This document shows positions 26,221 to 32,605 of a DNA stretch of 34,925 bases, piece after piece. The position numbers and the translations under genes are program-made. Positions within the stretch are counted from its first letter, which is position 1. Each line of letters opens with the position of its first letter. Origin of the DNA: a virus; IMG/VR virus record IMGVR_UViG_3300050821_002255, positions 1 to 34,925 of that record. One strand, written 5' to 3'. Below the pieces are notes generated by a model, which saw only the letters and a program-made list of their open reading frames with translations, did not search any database and was not told the origin of the DNA.

Positions 26221-28496
26221 GAAAAATACTCCTACTTATTTTATTTCCAACCTTCTCGTTTGGGTTTGGTCTTCCTCAGTTGGCTCATCTTCATGATGAT
26301 TTTACGCCTGGAGTCACTACTTATCTGGCCATAGGATCAGGAGCATTAATAGCTGAAAATATCGAATCGTTGGCTCAGATCCCCTATTATTATTCAGGAA
26401 CTATGTCGAAATTATGGGTAAACATCCCGATTAACTCTTTGACTTCTATTTCAACCTGTACGATGCGGATCAATGGGATGAATGGAAATGAAGTAGTCAA
26501 AATCGGTGCAGGGGCTACAGGAACGTTTACCGACAATACTCATACCGACACAATTCCTTTTAACGCGCTTGTTGATGCTCAATGCGCTATTGGAAAGACA
26601 GGAACATCATTTCGGATACAAGGAGTTATGACTCAATTTGTTCCAGACATTCCCGTCTATGCAATGAAATGGATGGCTGGTACATGGCCCATTCCTTTTA
26701 CGGGGACTGGCCAGACTAATGGATTTGCCGATTTCTACGAAGTTCCTATTGGTCTTCAGGGAAACGGAGCCGGTCAATGGGCAAATCAGACCGAATCCAA
26801 TGTTTATTATCTAATGCATTCATCAGGGACATTCCTTAATATGACCATCAATGTTTCTTCCAACACAAGAAGCGTGACAATTCCATTCAACTTTCGTAAG
26901 AATGGAGTCAATCAAATGACGATCAACGTGGTGGCCAACTCAACAGGGATTTATACTGACGCCGTTGATTCAGTGCATGTAGTGGCAGGAGATACAGTGA
27001 CATACAGCATCGGAACTAGCGCGGGAAGTGACGGAAACCTGATTGCGTCTACTTATTTGTCCACAGATTTTATTTCTGACAGTAACGCCATTGAGCTTGG
27101 GGAAGGGTTCTCGGGTGGTCATCAGAACAGTGCTGGTGGCAATCAACAGATGCCCTATATGTCCTGCAACTCTTGGGGGGGTAACGAATATCTTACGCCA
27201 GCTTATGCCGCTGGAACGATTGGAAATCAAAGTGTTTATGTCTTATCGAACACTCTATCGGGGACTTCTGTTTTCAATCTCAATAAAAACGGGACGGCTC
27301 TGAATGGGAATATAACGATTCCCGTTGGAGTTTCTGGCACTGTTAAAGGAACGGGCTCCGATTCGATTTCTGTGGGCGACTTGATTGATTATACACAAGT
27401 GGCTCAAGCAGGCACAGGAAGCGCAAACTTTGCAACGTTTGGGTCTGTTTTGACAACAACAACAACAGCAAGAACTCCTTCTGATCCGATTTTGATTCCT
27501 GTGTTTCCGACTGATAATGTCTGGGATGCGAGGATAGATACGCTGACCGTTTCTTCATCAAACACGGTCTGGATGAGCAACGCCCAGACGACCCATAACA
27601 TCTCCGTATTTGTTGGGACTACGTATGGAAATGAATGGCTTGGATTGCCCTATAATCTTATTTGCGGGGGTGTAACTCCTAATGTCCCAGTCAGTTGGGC
27701 TCCAGGCAACTTCTCGAATCAATCCGACACCATCCCTGTCGCAGGCCTTCCTATCCCTTCCGATGCTATCGAGGAAGGCGATCCTGCCAGTTTGAAACCA
27801 GCAGGGTTTGATTATCACTTGATCCTTGTCGACACATGCACTCCGCGTCTGTATGAAATGTATATTGCTTCACGAACCATCGTTAACGGAAACTGGAATG
27901 GGCAATGGAACATTATTCAGTTATCGACATGGCAGTTGACATCAGATGCCCTTCGTCCTGATACATGGACATCCGCTGATGCGGCAGGTCTTCCGATATT
28001 GCCGGGATTGTTACGATGGGATGAAGTTCAGACAGCCATTGCCAACGGAACAATGGTAGTTCCTCATGCATTGCGGTTCACTTTAGCTCTTACATATGGT
28101 CCTCATATCTGGCCAGCACGTCATGATGCTAATACGGGGTCTCCGGGATACCCACCCTTCGGAATGCGAGTACGATTGCAGTCTACTTATAACGTTTCTG
28201 GGTATTCGACGATCAATCAGGTGATTCTCAATACACTTAAGAAATATGGAATGTTTATGGCCGATAACGGTACGGCATGGCAGATTGCAGGAGCTCCAAA
28301 TTCAAACTGGAATGATTCGGATCTTCATAACTTGACAAATCTGACGGGAGCTAATTTCGAGGTGGTTAATGAAGATGGTTTGATGGTTAGCTCAAATACG
28401 ATGCAAGTCAATGGGTATGTTCCACCTATACCCAATCCAGCTCCAAAAATATGGACTGGTAAATTTACAGTTATTGGTGGGGGTTCCACTTATTAA
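26217..28496 (+). CDS. Exported adhesin with a bacterial secreted-protein domain, signal peptide 4 of 4
   Basis: 759 residues. Residues 1-16 (MRKILLLILFPTFSFG) look like a signal peptide. The first 420 are beta-rich repeats of an adhesin type (repeats with FNLNKNG and FRKNGVNQM blocks). Residues about 434-735 match a domain I know from secreted proteins of many soil and water bacteria: WLGLPYNLI, FDYHLILVDTC, SADAAGLPILPGLLRWDEV (about 585), HALRFTLA, WPARHDA, FGMRVRLQS, LKKYGMFMADNGTAWQIAGA. It appears acquired from bacteria and fused to phage repeats. The domain's activity is not known to me. It is ATGA-coupled to the gene before. Confidence 0.75.
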   Translation: MRKILLLILFPTFSFGFGLPQLAHLHDDFTPGVTTYLAIGSGALIAENIESLAQIPYYYSGTMSKLWVNIPINSLTSISTCTMRINGMNGNEVVKIGAGATGTFTDNTHTDTIPFNALVDAQCAIGKTGTSFRIQGVMTQFVPDIPVYAMKWMAGTWPIPFTGTGQTNGFADFYEVPIGLQGNGAGQWANQTESNVYYLMHSSGTFLNMTINVSSNTRSVTIPFNFRKNGVNQMTINVVANSTGIYTDAVDSVHVVAGDTVTYSIGTSAGSDGNLIASTYLSTDFISDSNAIELGEGFSGGHQNSAGGNQQMPYMSCNSWGGNEYLTPAYAAGTIGNQSVYVLSNTLSGTSVFNLNKNGTALNGNITIPVGVSGTVKGTGSDSISVGDLIDYTQVAQAGTGSANFATFGSVLTTTTTARTPSDPILIPVFPTDNVWDARIDTLTVSSSNTVWMSNAQTTHNISVFVGTTYGNEWLGLPYNLICGGVTPNVPVSWAPGNFSNQSDTIPVAGLPIPSDAIEEGDPASLKPAGFDYHLILVDTCTPRLYEMYIASRTIVNGNWNGQWNIIQLSTWQLTSDALRPDTWTSADAAGLPILPGLLRWDEVQTAIANGTMVVPHALRFTLALTYGPHIWPARHDANTGSPGYPPFGMRVRLQSTYNVSGYSTINQVILNTLKKYGMFMADNGTAWQIAGAPNSNWNDSDLHNLTNLTGANFEVVNEDGLMVSSNTMQVNGYVPPIPNPAPKIWTGKFTVIGGGSTY

Positions 28497-28507
28497 GGGG
28501 GGTTCTA

Positions 28508-28678
28508 ACGGAGTGTCCTAGCGATGGAAATCCAATGGAGCTTCAATGGGATGTATCTGACGGACGAGGGGTTTGGTGGACTTGTCTGATTTGTGGTGCC
28601 TCCTTAAAAGTAACGGATTCCGAGTTGGGTGGACATGGAGATTTCCAGAAACCGGATACACAAGGAGAAGCGGCATGA
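28508..28678 (+). CDS. Zinc-ribbon-like microprotein, probable ACG start
   Basis: The frame runs TECPSDGNPMEL...GVWWTCLICGASL... and ends in an ATGA overlap with the next gene. The first ATG (28535) would give 47 residues and lose the first Cys. The zinc-ribbon pattern (C, then WTCLICG) starts earlier, and AAGGGGGG at 28495-28502 lies five bases before an ACG at 28508, where an ATG would give M-E-C-P. So an ACG start, or a point change of ATG, is likely. No ATG, GTG or TTG lies upstream in frame before the stop at 28460. Function unknown. Confidence 0.55.
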   Translation, partial: TECPSDGNPMELQWDVSDGRGVWWTCLICGASLKVTDSELGGHGDFQKPDTQGEAA

Positions 28679-29052
28679 TTATTATAGTCACACGAACGAA
28701 TAAAAGTCAGGACGGAATCTTTGGAACGCTTTCGATTGATATCGATCCCTATAAATGCGTCACGCTGGAGAATCTGGCCTTAGAAATACCCGTCGGGATC
28801 TATCCGGTCATCTATCGATGGTCGGAAGATTTCCAACAGATTATGCCGCATATTGTCGTTCCGACACGCACGGCAGTGATGTTTCATTGGGCCAACTGGC
28901 CAAAACAGCTTCTGGGCTGTATTGCTCTTGGGACAGAGGAAGATTTCAAAGATGACATGGTAACGGAATCCAAAGACGCATGGATCAAGTTCGCTGAGGC
29001 GATTACCGATCAGCCGAATCTGACGCTCAAAGTGGAAGAAGATTATCAATGA
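28675..29052 (+). CDS. DUF5675 family protein (lysis region)
   Basis: The ATG at 28675 is preferred because AAGGAG lies eight bases upstream and it makes an ATGA overlap; the frame is open further upstream. 125 residues with the DUF5675 pattern: IIIVTRTNKSQDGIFGTLSI, CVTLENLALEIPVGIYPVIY, then VPTRTAVMFHWANWPKQLLG followed by CIALG. Members occur in phage genomes close to lysis genes; their activity is not settled. It starts a run of small envelope-type genes. Confidence 0.8.
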   Translation: MIIIVTRTNKSQDGIFGTLSIDIDPYKCVTLENLALEIPVGIYPVIYRWSEDFQQIMPHIVVPTRTAVMFHWANWPKQLLGCIALGTEEDFKDDMVTESKDAWIKFAEAITDQPNLTLKVEEDYQ

Positions 29053-29216
29053 ACTGGCTTCTTCTCGTCATTTTGAATGCGGGCTCCATGACGCCACAGG
29101 TGATTATGGAAAGGTTCCCGGACTATCAGAGCTGTAAGGTTGCCGCCACCAAGATCAAAGGATATTTGGCCGACGGGATCGTGACGGACGAGTGTATACA
29201 GGATCAACAGAAATAA
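29049..29216 (+). CDS. Small exported protein with two Cys
   Basis: 55 residues, ATGA-coupled to the DUF5675 gene. The N-terminus MNWLLLVILNAGSMTPQ is a short hydrophobic segment. The rest has two Cys (29 and 49) with a helix between them, a pattern of small phage proteins (F....C...A......C) found next to lysis genes. It may be anchored at or exported through the inner membrane. It was too short to be noticed by size filters. Confidence 0.6.
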   Translation: MNWLLLVILNAGSMTPQVIMERFPDYQSCKVAATKIKGYLADGIVTDECIQDQQK

Positions 29217-29225
29217 GGAGGATTT

Positions 29226-29417
29226 ATGCCATTACTGGAAGTCGTACTGGTTTTAATTGCTGTCGGTGTACTGGTCTACTTGGCTCAGATTGCGCCATGG
29301 ATTGACGGAACGTTCAAACAGATCATCAAATGGGTGGCGATCTGTGGAGTCATTCTGTGGATCTGTTCTTTGTTCGGATTGTTTCAGCATCTCGGAGCGA
29401 TTCGAATCGGGAGATGA
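29226..29417 (+). CDS. Thivi_2564-like small membrane protein
   Basis: 63 residues with AAGGAGG before the ATG. Two membrane helices are visible (LEVVLVLIAVGVLVYLA, and IKWVAICGVILWICSLFGLF) with a short charged loop APWIDGTFKQ between them and a basic end RIGR. The layout matches the Thivi_2564 family of membrane proteins: MPL start, W/P-DG turn, second helix with LF. A holin-like role is possible in this context. It ends in an ATGA overlap. Confidence 0.75.
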   Translation: MPLLEVVLVLIAVGVLVYLAQIAPWIDGTFKQIIKWVAICGVILWICSLFGLFQHLGAIRIGR

Positions 29418-29755
29418 GCCTGATAACGCCTATCGGACGTGAGATATTTAGAGACTGTGGTATCGCGTTTTTAATGATAGAACGTGCAATCCACTGGGCT
29501 GTAAGTTGGGAAGAAAATATCGAAAAAGTGTCCGTCCTGTTTGGGCGGCGAAAAGGAGATAAAATGAACATCCTAGAAATACCGCAGTTTATCCGTGACG
29601 TAGTACAACTCGCTAATGATGTCAAATCAGCAGAGTCTGTATTGGCTCCCCAGTTCCCGCAATTGTTGGCGGATGCTGAGAAGATCAAGACCGATGGGGA
29701 GGCCCTTCTTGGGATCAACAGGATTGCCGCTCCCATGGCGCCACCAGCGGCATGA
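29414..29755 (+). CDS. Small helical protein with a possible second internal start
   Basis: The full frame from 29414 (ATGA overlap) gives 113 residues: MSLITPIGREIFRDCGIAFL..., then MNILEIPQFIRDVVQLANDV and an Ala/Pro-rich end. A second in-frame ATG at 29564 has a perfect AAAAGGAG before it (29551-29558) and would give a 63-residue product. The second start has much the better ribosome site, so either two proteins are made or only the short one. The product is soluble, with amphipathic helices. Function unknown. Confidence 0.6.
   Translation: MSLITPIGREIFRDCGIAFLMIERAIHWAVSWEENIEKVSVLFGRRKGDKMNILEIPQFIRDVVQLANDVKSAESVLAPQFPQLLADAEKIKTDGEALLGINRIAAPMAPPAA
29532..29560 (+). promoter_or_regulatory. 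Stem-loop and ribosome site before internal start 29564
   Basis: CCGTCC at 29532-29537 pairs with GGGCGG at 29543-29548 (one G-T pair) over a TGTTT loop, and AAAAGGAG follows at 29551-29558 with ATG at 29564. The stem lies just before the ribosome site, within the longer frame. It may tune internal initiation; no T-run follows, so it is not a terminator. Confidence 0.45.
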
Positions 29756-29853
29756 TCCTCAAGATCGTTGGAGGAGTGGCTGTAGTTGTTCTGGGGATAT
29801 TGGGAATCTGGTGGTTTTTAGGAAAATATGTCTTTAACCAATGGGGTAACTGA
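29752..29853 (+). CDS. One-helix membrane peptide (33 residues)
   Basis: ATGA-coupled to the gene before and TGATG-coupled to the next, so both junctions support it. The product MILKIVGGVAVVVLGILGIW... is a single hydrophobic helix with a short charged start and the end KYVFNQWGN. It belongs to the cluster of tiny membrane proteins between the DUF5675 gene and the exported barrel-like protein. A holin or holin partner is a guess. Confidence 0.6.
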   Translation: MILKIVGGVAVVVLGILGIWWFLGKYVFNQWGN

Positions 29854-29948
29854 TGTTTAAAATCATCGAAATTATAGGAGCAGGATTGGTTATTGGAATC
29901 CTAGCTTGGCTTGTATTCTGGCATTACTCGGGAGGAGACCCGCAATGA
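29853..29948 (+). CDS. One-helix membrane peptide (31 residues)
   Basis: TGATG overlap at the start and ATGA overlap at the end. The product MFKIIEIIGAGLVIGILAWL... has one membrane helix and a short polar end (HYSGGDPQ). GGGAGGAG inside its 3' end is the ribosome site of the next gene. Together with the preceding peptide it may form a pair. Function unknown. Confidence 0.6.
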   Translation: MFKIIEIIGAGLVIGILAWLVFWHYSGGDPQ

Positions 29949-30517
29949 AAAACAGGATTCTATGGGTTTTGATCTTTGTCGCGATTGGCGTCTGTTTCTA
30001 TGGCGCAGAACGGGCATTTGCTGATAATGTTCAAGTTGATCTTCCGTATGGGATCGGGTCTATCCAGCTTCCTTGGCAGGCTACCGAGATCGTGACGGGT
30101 CTTATGAAACCCATCAAGGGTGGGGGGGCTGAATGGATCACAGGAGCGTCATTGCCCATCGTTACGCTCGGGCGGTTGTCGGACGGGTATAGGATCATTG
30201 ATGGCTCTATTGGCGGGATCTTTGCGGTGCCGAATTCCGGGGCTACGCCTGATGCTTATGGTGGCCTTGGGCATGATCTGATTCAGGACATCCCGGGTCT
30301 TAAACAGTTCAGCAGTGCTCATCTGAACGTAGGCACAAGCTACTCTAATGCCGCGCACGGGTGGTTATGGGGTGGGACTGTCAGTTATGCCTTCTGGGCG
30401 AGTCCTACCGTCACTCTGCCACAACCTACAGTGACTACGGCAGTCCAGACACCTGTTCCTACTGCCCCCCCACCTCCGCCTTCGACAACAATCCCTGCTC
30501 CGGAGCCTGTTCCGTGA
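29945..30517 (+). CDS. Exported, outer-membrane-barrel-like protein
   Basis: The start is the ATG at 29945 (GGAGGAG before it). 190 residues. Residues 1-26 are a signal peptide ending AFA|DN. The mature part alternates polar and hydrophobic residues (VDLPYGIGSIQLPW, GASLPIVTLGRLSDGYRIID, HLNVGTSYS) and reaches GWLWGGTVSYAFW near 138-150, like the last strand of a small outer-membrane barrel. A Pro/Thr/Val-rich tail of about 40 residues follows, which is odd for a barrel. It could alter the host surface or help in lysis. Family not recognised. Confidence 0.65.
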   Translation: MKNRILWVLIFVAIGVCFYGAERAFADNVQVDLPYGIGSIQLPWQATEIVTGLMKPIKGGGAEWITGASLPIVTLGRLSDGYRIIDGSIGGIFAVPNSGATPDAYGGLGHDLIQDIPGLKQFSSAHLNVGTSYSNAAHGWLWGGTVSYAFWASPTVTLPQPTVTTAVQTPVPTAPPPPPSTTIPAPEPVP

Positions 30518-30837
30518 AAAAGCAAGAGATGCGGGAATGGGTCTCCGCTCTCGGGGATGTGATCGATCACAAGCTGAGTAAATGGAAGAAGGATAACCCT
30601 ATCGAAAATGGGGAAGCTGTCCGGTTAAGCTGGCAGTTTGGGCAAGTCACCATTGAAATGTATGTGTTCTGGGAAGATCAAAAAGAAGAAGTCAAACTCC
30701 AATGCAACGGACCCAGATTCCATCATTATCACGAATGGTCTGGCTTGAAAGATTCTACCTTCAACAACATCATGGACAGAGTTGGAAACTGGGCACAGGT
30801 GGTGATGTATCCGCCGCACGCTATTGATGAGACCTGA
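30514..30837 (+). CDS. Hypothetical protein, 107 residues
   Basis: The GTG at 30514 makes a GTGA overlap with the preceding gene and is chosen over ATG 30529. The product is soluble, with a Lys-rich N-terminal helix (DVIDHKLSKWKKDNP), strands (AVRLSWQFGQVTIEMYVFW) and a His-rich bit (RFHHYHEW). The stop overlaps the next start as TGATG. No domain is recognised. Confidence 0.6.
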   Translation: MKKQEMREWVSALGDVIDHKLSKWKKDNPIENGEAVRLSWQFGQVTIEMYVFWEDQKEEVKLQCNGPRFHHYHEWSGLKDSTFNNIMDRVGNWAQVVMYPPHAIDET

Positions 30838-31310
30838 TGGATGAAAAATGGGAAAATGCCGTTGACAAGAAACTTGTTGATCTTACGAGCGCACAAAGAA
30901 GTACCGACGACGAACTGGACGAACTGGATCTCAAATATAACTCTCTCGATCATATTATTAGGGGCGATCCCGAGAATGATCTGGTCGGTTTTCAAGAGAG
31001 AATCAATACCCTCGAAGTTGGGGTACGTGAGTTACTCGCTGAGAAGGTTAAACTCAAAGTGTCCGATTCCGCCGTTCAAGGGATCAAATGGCAATCGGTA
31101 ACGGCAATTGTCTGCGCGGTCATTGTGGGTCTGTCTGCGATCCTTCCGCACCTCGACAAAATTATCAGTGTCTTCTACAATGACGATGCTGTCTATGAAC
31201 CAGACGCCAAACTCAAACAAGCCATTGAAGCCGACAAACGACGACACCGAAATAAAAAAATCATCGTCCATTACATCAAAGCCCTCCCCGTCGAAACCAC
31301 GGGTCAGTAA
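30837..31310 (+). CDS. Coiled-coil protein with one membrane helix
   Basis: 157 residues. Residues about 1-80 are a charged coiled coil (KKLVDLTSAQRSTDDELDEL, GFQERINTLEVGVRELLAEK). Residues about 88-104 (SVTAIVCAVIVGLSAIL) are a membrane helix, followed by a basic tail (KRRHRNKK). This coil-then-helix plan is like haemolysin XhlA-type or holin-accessory proteins of phages. It ends the plus-strand envelope cluster together with the next gene. Confidence 0.65.
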   Translation: MDEKWENAVDKKLVDLTSAQRSTDDELDELDLKYNSLDHIIRGDPENDLVGFQERINTLEVGVRELLAEKVKLKVSDSAVQGIKWQSVTAIVCAVIVGLSAILPHLDKIISVFYNDDAVYEPDAKLKQAIEADKRRHRNKKIIVHYIKALPVETTGQ

Positions 31311-31314
31311 CGGA

Positions 31315-31425
31315 GTGCCTTGCCAGAACTGTACGCACGGGACGTGGGATCATGGTATTTATTCTGGGATGCTCTGCTACGTAGACGATGATTGTACGTG
31401 TCCGGGATTCAGGGCGAAACTCTAG
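31315..31425 (+). CDS. Cys/His-rich microprotein (36 residues)
   Basis: From the GTG at 31315, four bases after the preceding stop: PCQNCTHGTWDHGIYSG..., with Cys pairs CQNC and CYVDDDCTC plus His at 7 and 11, and the end CPGFRAKL. This is the pattern of mini zinc proteins (CxxC..H...C.....C.C..F). The frame is open upstream to an ATG at 31195, which would overlap the previous gene by 116 bases and add a disordered Ser/Pro/Lys-rich stretch. Its stop overlaps the stop of a minus-strand gene. Confidence 0.5.
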   Translation: MPCQNCTHGTWDHGIYSGMLCYVDDDCTCPGFRAKL

Positions 31426-31586
31426 CGTGTATAACCGGGGTCGTACTTGGGTTGCGGCTGGTATCCAAACAGTTTATTGAGCCGTTTCTGAATCGCGCTG
31501 GCTCGTCCTTTTCCGCGCAGGTACACGTCACTCCGGATAATAAACCGTTTTGGCCTTTTACGTTTCTCGCCTTGGCTGTGATTCAT
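31422..31586 (-). CDS. Small basic protein, last gene of the minus-strand operon
   Basis: 54 residues, ATGA-coupled to the gene upstream (start at 31586). The product MNHSQGEKRKRPKRFIIRSD..., then RGKGRASAIQKRLNKLFGY, is strongly basic and could bind nucleic acid. Its TAG stop (31424-31422) overlaps the TAG of the convergent plus-strand gene at 31423-31425. No family is recognised. Confidence 0.6.
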   Translation of the reverse strand: MNHSQGEKRKRPKRFIIRSDVYLRGKGRASAIQKRLNKLFGYQPQPKYDPGYTR

Positions 31587-31756
31587 CGACAGTTCCTGCA
31601 TCCGACCTGTTCACAGCATTCAGAAAGTTGTTGCTGGTTAAGCACGTTTATGGGCTCATGCTGAGGCCGATCAGGATGGTCCTGCGCGGCCGTGTAAATG
31701 ACAAATCCAATTGCGATTATAGACACCCAGAATATCCATTTTTCGGAGGGGGTCAT
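31583..31756 (-). CDS. Membrane-anchored Cys-rich small protein
   Basis: 57 residues, start at 31756 in a TAATG overlap with the gene upstream, end in an ATGA overlap with the next. After a polar start, EKWIFWVSIIAIGFVIYTAA is one membrane helix or signal anchor. The outer part ends in CCEQVGCRNCR, four Cys that could form disulfides in the periplasm. Function unknown; it could be an envelope or exclusion protein. Confidence 0.65.
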   Translation of the reverse strand: MTPSEKWIFWVSIIAIGFVIYTAAQDHPDRPQHEPINVLNQQQLSECCEQVGCRNCR

Positions 31757-32007
31757 TAGTCTTTACATGCACAAGCTGTAGAACTTATTAGTACGCATCC
31801 CAGACCACAACTTGATACAGAAGTGGGATGGATCCTTCTTTCGTGTGCTTCGTTAAGTGCAGTGGCCCAATCAAGACAAGATTCGTTATCTTTTTCGCAT
31901 ACCCATCCATTATTTGTTAATTTTAGTTGGTTGAAAGTGTCGTTCCATGTTTCACTGCTTAAAGATATTACCAACGGCATCACCAGCAGCCACTTATATT
32001 GTTTCAC
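31756..32007 (-). CDS. Exported Cys-rich small protein
   Basis: GTG start at 32007 behind a perfect GGAGGAG. 83 residues; the N-terminus MKQYKWLLVMPLVISLSS is a signal-like hydrophobic segment. The mature part has seven Cys (WVCEKDNESCLDW, SSCGLGCVLIS, and the end CACKD), so disulfide-rich and probably periplasmic. The stop overlaps the next start (TAATG). No family is recognised. Confidence 0.65.
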   Translation of the reverse strand: MKQYKWLLVMPLVISLSSETWNDTFNQLKLTNNGWVCEKDNESCLDWATALNEAHERRIHPTSVSSCGLGCVLISSTACACKD

Positions 32008-32031
32008 TTCTCCTCCATTTCTCGTCGGTCG

Positions 32032-32166
32032 TCATTTATCTTTCTTCACTTCTTTTTTCCAATCATGCTCAGGATGAAATCGGATGAGTTTGAAGAACAA
32101 ACCGAGCCAGAACACCCACCAAGGTATAAGATGGTTTCGATCCCGATCACAATCAGGGCACACCAT
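32032..32166 (-). CDS. Small membrane protein with CxxC head
   Basis: 44 residues; the ATG at 32166 follows directly on the stop of the upstream gene. The product starts MVCPDCDRDRNHLIPWWVFW, so a CPDC pair and a His precede one aromatic membrane helix, and ends in a very charged tail (HDWKKEVKKDK). Metal or thiol chemistry at a membrane is possible. Both the junction and the composition support it as real. Confidence 0.6.
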   Translation of the reverse strand: MVCPDCDRDRNHLIPWWVFWLGLFFKLIRFHPEHDWKKEVKKDK

Positions 32167-32385
32167 CTATTTGTCTTTCGGGAATTCTGCGAGAGCTTCT
32201 TTGGCTATTTCGATAGCTTTATTGCCTTGGTCATAGTGGCGTATATTCCCAATCTTCTCCAGAGCCTCTTTCGCGTTCATCGCGAGGGATTTCAAGCGGT
32301 CGCGCTCGGCACGAATAGTATCTATTTTTTGATAATCATCAAACGGAATTGAAATCATTCCTATTTTTCTATCTTCTTCGCTCAT
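32167..32385 (-). CDS. Small coiled-coil protein
   Basis: 72 residues; AAAGGGG lies about seven bases before the ATG at 32385. The product (MSEEDRKIGMISIPFDDYQK then IRAERDRLKSLAMNAKEALE) is a charged helical protein of the type that fills phage early operons. No DNA-binding motif is clear. It is followed at once by the CPDC membrane gene. Confidence 0.7.
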   Translation of the reverse strand: MSEEDRKIGMISIPFDDYQKIDTIRAERDRLKSLAMNAKEALEKIGNIRHYDQGNKAIEIAKEALAEFPKDK

Positions 32386-32386
32386 C

Positions 32387-32593
32387 TCATTCCCCTTTCG
32401 CCTTTCGCCATTCGTTTAGAGCGTCATTTTCTATGGGTGATCGTTCCGATTCATAGATAGCGTCTAAGTATCTAGCACATCTCTCCGCCGCTTCCAGACG
32501 GGCGACGAGAGCTTGTATTTCTTTCCATCCAATCTGAAATCCGAAAGTTCCAGTAGATTTCAACTGTTTCAAATCTTCGTCATTAAAACTCAT
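32387..32593 (-). CDS. Small helical protein
   Basis: 68 residues (MSFNDEDLKQLKSTGTFGFQ, then IQALVARLEAAERCARYLDA). Charged and helical, with a Trp-containing middle. The ribosome site is weak (AGAAG). The stop lies two bases from the next start. Such short helical proteins are frequent in phage early regions. Function unknown. Confidence 0.7.
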   Translation of the reverse strand: MSFNDEDLKQLKSTGTFGFQIGWKEIQALVARLEAAERCARYLDAIYESERSPIENDALNEWRKAKGE

Positions 32594-32605
32594 ATTTTCT
32601 TCTTG

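Noticed and set aside
31550-31759. Plus-strand 69-residue frame
   Set aside because: It lies over two minus-strand genes with perfect start/stop couplings and has no ribosome site.
31997-32038. 13-codon frame MTTDEKWRRSETI after the CPDC gene (minus)
   Set aside because: Too short to support; the region is explained by the ribosome site GGAGGAG of the next gene.
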